Part shown: positions 11,426 through 23,400 of the stretch, one piece after another
Numbering within the stretch: position 1 is the first letter of the stretch
Layout of the letters: each line of letters begins with the position of its first letter
From: Lentinula raphanica
Lineage: Eukaryota > Basidiomycota > Agaricomycetes > Agaricales > Omphalotaceae
Assembly: GCA_027919835.1 (NCBI GenBank)
Contig: JANVFP010000025.1
Location: 434,001 to 498,000 of the forward strand
Reading direction: 5' to 3'
Length of the DNA stretch: 64,000 nucleotides
Program-made: the position numbers and the translations under genes
Notes under the pieces: model-generated
The model's input: the letters and a program-made list of their open reading frames with translations, nothing else
Databases searched by the model: none
Told to the model about the DNA's origin: nothing

Positions 11426-14400
11426 ATGGCTCCCAACTTCGAGTACCACAATCTCCCTATCTCGCTTGAAGCTGACTTTGCCAACTGGTGCGTCGACGCG
11501 GAGTACTGGGCTGCTCGTGTTAGCGATGACAAGAGCCTGGCCTGGCAAGGTGCCAAGTACAGTTCTAGCAAGGACAAGGTCGAGTTCACCACGTCCAACA
11601 AAACGATATTTTTGAACGATGTCCGTTGCGCGTACACACATCTGGTACGGAAATCGTCTGATCTGCTAGATCTAGCAAAATTAACCATTTTCCGTTAGCT
11701 CATTCGAGTGTCCCGCGACGCTGCGTGTATGAACAAGGAATATCTGCGGGCGTACGACAATCTCGCGGAGGAATTACTTTCCGCTGTGAATGCGTACTGC
11801 ACGATCCGTAACAAGATCCCTAAGCAGTTTCCCAAACTCTCTGAAGAGGGAGGGAAGAACGCCGAGATCGTCAGTTTCTACATCCAGCTGAACGACCTTC
11901 GTCGCAAAAAGCTCCGTGAGGACCAAGGCAGACAGGGTTCTCCTGCTGTCAATACTCGCGGACCTAGTGTTCCACCTGCTGATCCTGAAGGACCGTCGAA
12001 ATCCAAGTCGAAAGGCAAGGAAGTTGCGACTGATCCAGCAGATCCAGCAGTTTCTGATGCTGATGCCAAGTTCATGGCAGAGGTGGTGCGTTTCCGCAAC
12101 TATTTTCGAAGATTCGTTTATTAACTAAAGGTTCCAGGATGCTGATCTCGCAGAACATGGGCCTTCTCCTCCAAAAGGTCCTCGAGGCGCACTTGCTAAC
12201 CATTTACGAGGCCGCGGACTTCCCATGCGAGGCCACTTCCGTAGTCCACGCGAGCAACACTTTGAAATGCAAGAATCACTGCGTATGGGTGTGCCTGTTC
12301 CGCGGTATGACCCTCCAGTAAGTATTGGACCTTGATCTGTTAGATCAGCTGCTAACTGTTTATCCAGCCTCGTCGTGCTGAACTCGTCATCGATCATATC
12401 ATTGGTATGGACGAAAGGATCAAGCACGCCAAGGAAGAACGTGAAAAAGGCGAGAAAGGGAAGAAGACCGCGGAAGCGACTCCTCCTCCTCCTACCAGGC
12501 CCTCTACTCGTTCCAAAAGCAAGAAGAAATCCTCTGACGACGAACCGGCTGCTCTGGCAGATCAGGATGTCTCTGTACGTGGCTGGTCTCGTAGATCAGA
12601 CAAGTTCATGACTAACCCGTGCCATAGATGGCTGACGAAGTCGAGGATCCTACTCCTGCGAAGGCTAAGACCAAAACCAAAAAGCGCGACACCGTTGACG
12701 ACGATGACACTCCGAAGTCTTCCAAGACCAAGAGCAAGCGCAAACGTTCCGAACGCGATGTCGGTCCCGCGGACGGTGATGAGACTGAGCGGGCTCTGTC
12801 TCCTCAAGCACATAGTACTGTGCACGCTGTAACCGCGATCTCCCAGCCTCGTGCTGTTGGTGAAGATCTGATTAAGAGGGTGAAGTATTCGTTGGAACTC
12901 GCGGATACTAGTGAGTACCACTTCCTTTTTCCGCTTTTTCGTACGGACTTCTACGGAAACTCGTTGATCTGCTAGATCACGGATTTTCCGTTAGATATTT
13001 TCACTTTGCATAGTCCGGAGTCCTTCCGCAAATGTTCACTTCAGGCACCCCTAAATCCTACCGACTTAGGGGGAAATACCCACAAAATACCCATGCCTAA
13101 TGGGGGGGAATACCGGGTATATACCCAGTGGGTATTACCAGACCTGGTAATACCCCATCAGGAAAAATATTCTCATCTCTAGAGTCCCCAGAGATACCCC
13201 CCAATTCCTAGGTAGTCTCAGAGAGCCTAGAGTATCTGAGTTCTTTGAGGCTTCTAAAAATTCTCTGGGTGCTTTCTAGTGCTTTCTGGTGCTTTCTGGT
13301 GCTTTCAGATGCTTTCAGGATCTTTCAGGATCTCTAGGATGTTTTTTGATCTTTCAAAGTTCACAAAAATCTCTGAGCAGCCTAGGAATTGGGGGGTATC
13401 TCTGGGGACTCTAGAGATGAGAATATTTTTCCTGATGCCACCCCTCAGTGCCAGGGGTCCTGGCGAGGTAATACCAGTGCTGGTAATACCATCCTCCTAT
13501 GCTACATATTCTTTATCAAATGACCACATTCCTTACACACCAGTGTTACTATTATGCTACTACTGCTTTATTCTTCATGAATTAACCACATTTCTTACAC
13601 ATCAGTGTTATTTAATATTATCCTACTGTTGCTTTGAATTTTAGCTATGATACAACACTCATACTGTTCATGCTTACATATGCTCTCCATTTCAAGATAC
13701 ATAATGTATATTTTTGTGTTATTATAAGCATACCCTATGTACATTACAAAACACACCCACCCTCTTTCTCTTTGGTCCATAAAGCTGGTCTTACTATTAA
13801 GGCAACTTTTCATTAGGTATATTCTGCGGCATATGGCATTGATTAATACGAACTGTCTCAAAAAACTTCCATAACATATATCACTCAATGTGGTGTAGTG
13901 TAATCTTAACCATTATCTTAACCATTCTACATTGGCTCCACTTACCTCCATTTATTGCAGTATACATGTTCACTAGCCTGGTTTAGTAATTGATATTTGT
14001 CAGTAAGATGTTTGTCAGTCAGCTCATCAGTTAGTGCATATTTACTAGTAGCAGATAAGATTTAGCCAGGACAAGCATTGAGAGAATTGTATTACTTCTT
14101 CTGTTGCATATATTACAGTCATGGTTAACACTACAAGCATGAAAACACTACAAGCATGGACAACACTGGTATTAGCTTGGCATGCATGCATGCTATACTC
14201 CTTGCTTGGGAATACCCTTACCCGGTCATGATATTACTATCAATGCATATCACCTTCAATTGGGTTTACATTCTCTTACTAAGTATAACCATCAATAAGT
14301 ATTACTTTTACTTTCACTTGGTATTGGTATTACTTTAATGGGCTATATCCTTACTGATATTACGTTCTCTGGTAATACCCCTCACTGGTGTTACTCACAC

Positions 14401-17400
14401 TGGTATTACCTTCACTGGTAATACCCCTCACTGGTAATACCCTCACTGGTATTACCTTACTATGGTATTACCACTGGCTGGTATTACCTTACTATGGTAT
14501 TACCACTGGCTGGTATTACCCTTATTGGTATTACCCTTACTGGTATTACCCTTATTGGTATTACCCTTATTGGTATTACCCTTACTGGTATTACCCTTAC
14601 TGGTATTACCCATACTGGTATTACCCATACTGGTATTACCCTTACTGGTATTACCCATACTGGTATTACCCTTACTGGTATTACCTTGACTGGTATTACC
14701 CTTACTGGTATTACCTTGACTGGTATTACCCTTACTGGTATTACCTTGACTGGTATTACCTTGACTGGTATTACCCTCACTGGTAATACCTTCATTAGAT
14801 ATAGCTAAAAACCAACTTTTTAATGGGTATAGGTGAGCATTACAATAAACCAAAATGATTACTTGTACTGAAGGTCTACATTGGCCTAGTATTACGGTTG
14901 ACAGGGGGGGCTGTTTCTTTTTTGGAGCAGCAGATGGGCCAGGTGACGGTGACGGAGTGGCAAAAAGGTCCGATGGTGTTTTTGATTGATGTCGAGGTGA
15001 TTCCTTCTCCTCCTCTTCATCATCTGTGTCCAATATCTCACCTTTTATCGCACAAAGATAGTCTTGCGAGTGAGAGACAGCAGCAACAATGCTACCAATC
15101 TCATCAGATATAATCGCAAGTTTGGCTTGGGCCTCAAGAGGAAGTTTCCATTCATCTATTTATGCATTAGAAAAAATTCCACCACCTACGGAACAACTCA
15201 CCTCTACTCCATCGAACCACCTCAAAATATGGTCGACTCTGGACTCCTTCATCCGCATCCTGATCTCCCTGTGCCTTCTTCATTTCCCTCTCAATCTGCT
15301 CTCTTCGGGGATCACAGATCCGCTTGAGTGCTTCAGCCTTGATGTCAGTAACCTTCGTGTATCCCTGTACAAACCCGTTTTTTGTCCAAACACCAGCCCC
15401 AAAGAATGGTATCCCAACAGGCCAATTGATGATGCGGATTTTTGCTCGCCAAGCATATTCGACAAAGTTCGTCGACTGGATTTTCAAGTTATCCACAGTA
15501 TCCCCCAAAATTCGCTCTGCATTATTTATCATCAGTTCAAAAAATGGATGAAGTTGTTTGAGATACTACTTACTGATGTCGTATGAGATTATCTTTGGCA
15601 GGAGATGCCGATTACGCTCCCGAGCGAGCTTATTCACTGTACAGTGCCCATATAAAGCCGCTAGGGCGGCGTCAACCTTGCGTGAAACCATATTTGCAAC
15701 ACTATAACATATTGTTAATGAAAGTGATATTTTACATCGAACCCACTTACAAGAGCTGAGAAGCAATGTCTTTTGCTTGTGTCAGCATTTGAGTTCCATT
15801 CGTGGCTTTGACATCTTGTAAGCCTTGAGTTGATACCCAGATCGACGGTTGAGCATCAGGGTGAATGATATATCCTCCGATGTGAAACCCAGTTTCTTGA
15901 TATACTCGGGTTGCCTTGAAAATGATATTCAATAATGTACAGATAGACTTGCACTCCATGAAACAGAGCCTACCATTTTGATGATCGGACGTAGGACCTT
16001 ACGCACCATGCCATCGGTCTTTCCTTTTGCAACAGTCTGCTGTACATATTGATCATAATGAGCCCAGTACCAGTCGATCTGTTCTTGTAGTGCACTCTCG
16101 CGAGCCTCGGGGTCTTTGAACTCTTCATCCGACAAGTTGTTATGCAAGAACTTATCCATTTCTTCACTAACAACTTGCGACCATTCACCAATCGGCACTA
16201 AACGGTTCAAATTCGTGAGCCAGCAGCCAGGTTGAGCTCAAAAAAGGAAATACGTACTGGTCTTAGGTCGTTTCTTCTCTCCATTGTACTTATACCATTT
16301 CTGCCATATATTCCACGTTGTCATTTCGCGCGTAGGCCCCGCATCACCGTTGACATACTTGTAGCAGGATTCTACAGGCTTCCCGAACTCGAAAGCGATC
16401 TGTTCGATTGCTGCGTTCTTCTCAGCCATGATAGCATCCAGACGATCTTTTGCCACTTGGGGAAGAGCACCGGCACTCCCTTCGACTGGTGTACCGTCTT
16501 CGCGGGAGGGGATTTCTGGAAGTGCTTTATCTTGGCCTTTGGATTTCTTGGACTTGGTGGGTTTGGCAGGCAGCTGTTTGGGCTGAGCTGAAGAAGGTCG
16601 ACCGCGAGCCGAAGAAGGTTGACCGTGAGCCGTAGAAGGTTTACCGCGAGCCGTAATACATTTAGCAAGCGTACTCCATTTGGAAACAGTGGAGGTTTTG
16701 GGTTTGCGTGAACTGCGAGAGCGACGTTGAGGGATCTCTGGGTCTTCTTTGTCCTCGTAATCTTCCTCTTCCTCTTCCTCTTCCTCTTCCTCTTCCTCTT
16801 CCTCTTCCTCTTCCTCTTCCTCTTCCTCTTCCTCTTCCTCTTCCTCTTCCTCTTCCTCTTCCTCTTCCTCTTCCTCTTCCTCTTCCTCTTCCTCTTCTTC
16901 TTCTTCGTCTTCGTCTTCGTCTTCGTCTTCTTCTTCTGCCTCTCCTGCCTCCTCACTGTTGTACTTGTCGTCGTTATCATCATTGTCTTCTTCTTCCCTC
17001 ACTCCAGAAAAGGTCACGGCCCGTGATTTGCTCAAACGGTTGGACCTGCAAATTTTTGGGAGAGATGGTTGCTGATCCTTGTCGTCGTGGTCGTCTTCTT
17101 CTTCCGTCTCATCATCGGAAGTCGCTTTCGCTTTGCCCTTGGCATTGCGCTTTGCCCTGTCGAGAACATCCGCATCATTTTCCGAAGATGGGGAATGAGG
17201 AGAACTGGCATAACTGACAAGTCGAGCAGCTGGTTCAGGGGAAGGTGTGTGTTCTGGAGTGGGTACGTGTTCTGGAGTGGGTACGTGTTCTGGAGTGGGT
17301 GAGTGTTCTGGAGTGGGTGCGCGTTCTGGAGTGGGTGCGCGTTCTGGAGTGGGTGCGCGTTCTGGAGTGGGTGCGCGTTCTGGAGAAGGTGCGCGTTCTG

Positions 17401-20400
17401 GAGAGGGTTCGCGCGTGTCCTCAATGATAACATGTCCAACAGGCTGAACACTGGCTGGAAGTCGAATGTCGGACAACTCATGAAGGTCACTGAAACGAGC
17501 GGTGTACCAATGACAAGTTTCGGGTACCATATTCCCTGCGAGCTCCCTGAGTAGGTACATGTGGAACACATAAGCGCCCCAGAAGCCTTGAGGATCGATT
17601 TCCTGGACATACTCAGCAATCTCATGGGTGTTGGCAGTATCTGTGTCTATGTCAAGGGTATCGTAGTATGCACGTTTCGCAGGAAGAACCGCTAAGGCAA
17701 TCAAGTGAAACCTAAAGCGTTCCAAAATCCTGCGAACAGTTGCTGCATGACTCTGGCGGGCTTTCGTAACGTAGTTTGCGCGAAGCTTAGCCAAGGTGTC
17801 ATAATCCTGAGCAAGGATTGCCGACGTGAGACCATCATCTTCGTCCCAGTCGTCAGGAAAAGAGACGGGTTCCGCAGGTAGTTTCTGTTCTTCTTCTTCT
17901 TCTTCGAGCGCGGCAACAGGAGGCGGCGGAGAGGGAGAGGCTGCAGCACCAACGACCGGTGTGGCTGATGGCGGCGGGGGATTCGTAGGAGCAATGGAAG
18001 GGACAGCATGTGCGGCCGACGGCAGAGGTGGATTTGGAGCAGGGGCAGCAGCGGGAGAAGGAGAGCCCGCAGCACCACTTGGAGTCGCCAGCAATGGTGA
18101 GCCCGCGGGACCACCCACTACAGGTGTTGCAGGCTGGACTTTCTTCTGGACTTTCTTCTTCTTCCCCTTGCGTGGTGGGCCAACACGGTCGTTGGTTGGT
18201 ACATTGTCGATTTCGGTGGAAGTACCAGGCGCTTGACCGGCGGAGTGTTCGTCGAGGTGACGCTCATTCTGGTGTCAAAATATATCAGATGTGAGAATAT
18301 GATGCTCTGAAGCAACATACCTGTTCCGAGGTGTCGTCGAATTGGGTAGCAGTAGCAGGAGCTCGACTGGCAGAGTCTTCGTTGATGGGAGGCTCATTGG
18401 GAGGCTCATTCTAGCATCAGGAAAATTAGAGACACGGTGTCGATGCGGCGGTCACAAGGAACATACCTGTTCCTCAACCTGTCGACTTTTCTTGTTCGGA
18501 GGCCCTTCCTTTTCGCTATCCGTTGAGGTTCGTTCATTTTTGCCAGCCTACCAGAGACCGACTTTTAGGACGGTCAGAAAAACAAGCATACCAAACGTAC
18601 CTTCGCTCGTTTTTTTCGTTTTGGAGCCTGAGCTTCTACAGATGAAAGAGAGACTTGGACGACACCAGGAGTTGAGCGGGTTTGTCGTTTCATTTGGGCG
18701 CGTGTTGTTCTACGCATGATTGTGAAATGTCAGACACACAGTTCAAACTCAGCATTTTTATGAGACCTACCAGTTGTTCGTTCCCACAGTTTCTTCAGTC
18801 AAAGATTTACAATCTATGTTTTAATGTATGTCTTATTCATGAAAGTTAACTGGGCTAGTGAGACTACATACGATTTTTGCGTCTAAGATATCTAGAGTGC
18901 TACTATTTATGACCTCGATTAACGGCTACGCGCAAACACAACGTTGAATATTAACAGTACACGGTGACTGAAACGGAACATACCATAGTCACCGATGAGT
19001 GCTTACTGTTAAGTCTTCCTACAGCCGGAACACGCAAGACAGGCAGAAGTTGCGAGACGAAGCTTTCGACAGCTTTGCAGTAGTGAGCTCCAATGTAAAG
19101 GGAGGGAGGATGAATCAAATCTTGATGCGTCGCGGTGTCGTTGACAAATAGATGAGCTGGGGTGAGCTGGGGTGAAAGGGGAGCCTCAGCGACGAAGGGT
19201 GATAATGGGAGTTCGAGAGAAAGAAGAGAAATTGTTCACGTGATTACGTGGTCAGGCATGACCTGCCGGAACTTCGGATTTCCGATTCCAACGGATTTTC
19301 CCCCTTTTTGTCAAAATCCGTTGGAATCGGAAATCCGAAGTTCCGACAGGTCATGCCTGACCACGTAATCACGTGAACAATTTCTTTTCTTTTTCTCGAA
19401 CTCCCATTATCATAAGTCGTAGCCCTGGTAAGTCTCGCTCGGTACACGGGTAATATAGTTACAATAGTCAATGAGATTGCTATCCGTTGAGATGAACGTC
19501 CTAAGGACGCCTAAGCCATGTAAGATGAGAGATAAAGCAAGCAAAAGAGTGAAATTCGTGCGAGGATCTACTTATCGCAATAACCAACTGACAATCGGAT
19601 TCGTAGGAACGTAACGCGAATCCTTTCATACTGGTAGAGGCGGAGGAGGACGATGAGGAAGAGTTTGAGAGCGACGACGAACCCGGTGTCTTCACGGAAG
19701 GAAATACGCTCGACGATTCTCAATCGCAACCACTTCTTGGACATTCAACCTACCACGAACGAATAGACGCGATTCTTGCACGATACGAGTCATCTCTCCC
19801 TTCTATCCAACCTTCCGTTTCGTCGCCTACTCATCCATCTTCCGCACCTGTTACAAACTCCCCTTCCATTAATAACTCCTCCTCCACGTCGGACGATCCT
19901 CACGTTGATGAGTTGTTGATGGACTCTATCGCTGCCCTAGATTATGATAATCTTCTAGGATTACCTGGTAACGATGTCGATGATCTCAAAGTTACAGTAG
20001 ACCCGTTACTCCTAGGCCTCATGGAGGAGCTCGTTCAAAAAGCTTCGGAGTATAGTCTCCTCGAGGTTTACGCGGTACGGTGCGAGCGCGGTTCAGAGAA
20101 TGATATTATCTCCCGCATTCGGAATGACATCGCTCACGAACGCGTGAGCCCTGACGTGTTGTGGAATGCGTTCCGTTCCCAGTTCCCGGGGCAGGTCTAC
20201 TTGCATGTCCACAATATGAACAGGTTCAACGTTTATCTCGCAGCATATCTGCAATGCGTACCAGGTTTTATCTATCCCAACAGGCAGCGGATCTCTCATC
20301 CAACTTCTCACAAGAACCAACGTACTGTCGTCAAACCTGACGGTACCTCAGTCACTGCGATCATGTCCGATATTCCTCCCCTCTGGGAATCAGCCCATCT

Positions 20401-23400
20401 ATCGATGCCTATCCACAGCCTTATTCCTTGGCACGACAGTCCTTTAGCCTTGAACCACAATCTTCTCCTCCTCCGCTATCAGGCTCGACAGGATATAGTC
20501 CAAGCCGGAACCTGGGTGCGCGTCAAGGCCAAACACCGGCTCTATAGTGGCGATGTTGGCCTGGTCTACAAACTTGAGTTTCCTGAGGGTGAAACCAATC
20601 CAAATCGGTTCTTTTGTTGGGTACTGTTGGTGCCCCGCCTCCTCATTCCGCGAAAAGTTGGCGAGAAACATAAACGGCAGTCAAGACCTCCCCCAAGACT
20701 TTTTTCGTTCAGCTTAGCTGACCAATTGGTCGATAATCACGACGTCGAACCTTACTACAGGTGGTGCATACGCGAAGACTGTGATACACCGTTGACTTGT
20801 ACTCACGGAGTGCTATCTCAACGGTGCACATTCCTCAAGCAATATTTCTTTGGTTCTCTGGCAGTGGTGAAGATTCCTTGGGCCTCGTTAACTCTTGCCG
20901 ATATACTCCCAGCAAATCTAGACTCGCTTTTTCGCCAAAGCGGTCACCCTGTTATATCGTGGCCTTTTGTCCGTTTACGCATGCCACCTTCCTCTGACTG
21001 GGTGTTCTTTGCCGGCGAATCTGTCATTCTCGTCAATCCTCATATCAGCCAATCTGACGCTCGAATACTCTCTGATCATGGATTTTCACCCGGATCGCAC
21101 GCCGTCGTTCATTCCGTCGAGGATCGTGACTGCGAGGTTATATCCTCCTGCGTACGAGATGGAGAAGCTGTATCGGAAACACTGCGTGTTTCAAAAATCT
21201 ACATACGCAAGATCTTCGAAGTCGGAGATACAGTAGAAATAATTGCTCGAGGAAAAGTCGTTCGACAGGCCAGCTGATTCTGCCAGGCTTTTGCAAAAGA
21301 TTCCGATAACTATCCAAACATGTTTTGCAAAAAATCTGGATAACTCATCGGCCCTACTAGAAAACTAATATTTAAATGATTTAAAAAAGAATTAAAATAT
21401 TAATTTTAATAATGAATTGCTTATATCTCTTGAACCAGCCATTTTTAGAGAAAACTGAGACCCCCTTATGTAATATAGGTCTAGGGCTACCTCCCAACCC
21501 CCAACCCCAACCCCTAACCCTAACCCCTAACCCATGAAAAATATCCTCAACCCCTAACCCCTAACAGGCCCCAACCCCCTAACCCCTAACCCTAGTTTCT
21601 TTATGTTGGGCAACAAATCAGACCCCTCCCTATGTGGGGGTTAGCACAAGTGCTAACCCCCACGGTCGGTGCCTGATTTGTTGCTTAATCCCAGTTTTTT
21701 AATATTTTTAATATTTTTTAATTCTTTTTTAAATGATTTAAATATTCATTTGTGGCAGTGCTGATAACTATCCAGATATTTTGCAAAACATGTTTGGATA
21801 GTTATCGGAATCTTTTGCAAAAGTCTGGCTGAATATGGTGGACAGGCTAGCTCTTGGGAACGTTTGCCGGCTTATGGACTGGTTGGTTCTGTAACGGAAC
21901 TGGACAGTAAGGCTGGGGTAGCTCAAGTGACGCTAGGTCAATTCGAAGCCGTGAGTTCTCATCTTCTTTTTGTTAAGCCTTTGACTTCATTGCTTTTGAT
22001 TGCAGGGGGTCGATATTCATGTGAACTCGCTGCGACGTTTGAACTCTGGATCATCCTCTGCCTGGAATGTTCTACCATCATCCTCGGCTACTCCTCTTAC
22101 GGAGATGCACCGTTCATCGCTCTCGTTCGGTGAATCTAGCACTCCCACAAAAATTTATGCGGGCTCCAAGACCAGTTTCCTACACCCATGGATCAACGTG
22201 GAGATTATGGTGATTGGGGCGCATCGAAGCAAAGGATACCATGGTTGGGTCAAGGATATCAAGGAGGATCGATCGATGAAGAGTGGGCTGGCTATCCATG
22301 TGCAATACGCCACCATTAACGCCTCCATACCCAAAGAATGGGTGGATTACGATCTCATCCGGAGACTGCAGTGAGTGTTCTCTTTATTTCCGATACTTGA
22401 CGTAGCTGATAGTCACTGTTCAGAACCTATAAATTCTTGCATGACAGCAGTCCTTGGTATGAAATACCCTCGGACACCCCATCCGCAACGCAACCCTCGA
22501 TACCCTACTATACATTCCGTGACGACTACCTTCCTATCTATGGTCCTCAAGAGATGGAGATGTTTCGGCTCCCAGGTCGTAAACAGCCACTGATGGTACT
22601 TAGAGAAATGAATCGAGCGCATGAGATCGCCGAAGATGAGCGTCTTGGTCGGCTTCAACTGGTAGTGGAAGAAGAGCAGTGGACGACTCGCGCCGGTGGA
22701 ACTCCTGTGCCATCACGGCGGCCAACGCCAACACCTGAAGAAGAATCATCATTCTCGCCTCTCCCGCAACCTGTCGGTCATTGGATCACGAACCGAAACC
22801 TCGAGATTGGCTTGGATCGCTCGTGAGATGTCCCTGAAGATCAGGCAATATCGGTCGGATTCCACGAAGGAATATCGCGTCCGCATCCATAACCATCTTG
22901 TATATTACCGCGATGTTGGTCAAGGAGGCTCAAAAACAACACACGAGGAACTTCTCTCTGATTTCACCCTTTTGCCCAATCTCGAAGATGATAAATCGAA
23001 ACTCGTTCCCTCCAAACCTGGTAAATGCAACCTGCTCTTTGTGCTCATCTTTCCACCGGAGTTGAGCGGGCAAATGGGGCGGCGTGTCGGACAGGTCTAC
23101 AATAAAGAAGATCCGGGTACATCTAAATGGATAATTCAGCCGGTGCGTATGACTAGACGCAAGGGACGAGCCGAACGGTATGATCAGGAAGTCCTCTTGG
23201 ATAGGCCACCTGTGACTGTTGATCGTGCATGGTTAGTTCCAGTATGGGAGGGCGAGGAAGATAGACGTGCAGGGAACAATGCTACTATAGAAAAACGTCG
23301 TCGCGAATATGAAAGCAAGACTTCTGGACAATCGAAATAATATTTGTACTATCTCTTCTTGTAGCGTATCAGTCCACATACTTGTATCGTAGTGGTAGAC

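Larger units (their letters stand above)
19632..23340 (+). pseudogene. Spt5-like NGN/KOW protein gene of the KDZ element, split by a MITE
   Basis: The open frame runs from about 19632 (first ATG at 19913) through an acidic N-terminus. An NGN-like part follows: LEVYAVRCERGSENDIISRI, then SQFPGQVYLHVHNMNRFNV. A KOW-like motif (WVRVKAKHRLYSGDVGLVYK) lies near 20510-20570. At 21276 a foldback MITE enters and brings a stop. After 21852 the frame resumes with SWERLPAYGLVGSV, a GT...AG intron (about 21951-22006), a block with HGWVKDIKEDRSMKSG, and a second intron (about 22373-22423). There is then an apparent frame change near 22820, before a C-terminal block (ELSGQMGRRVGQVYNKEDPG) that ends at 23340. 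Spt5 binds RNA polymerase II through NGN/KOW domains; here I infer homology only from motif order. It is inactive as it stands unless the MITE is spliced out. Confidence 0.55.

Noticed and set aside
14388..14808. Several overlapping long open frames with TGITLTGI or WYYPY repeats
   Set aside because: All are translations of the 15-bp GGTATTACC minisatellite in different frames; no start context or homology supports a protein apart from the uncertain minus-strand tail.
16708..17026. Leu/Phe-repeat open frames on the plus strand (possible membrane proteins)
   Set aside because: They are the antisense reading of the poly-Glu microsatellite in the minus-strand gene.
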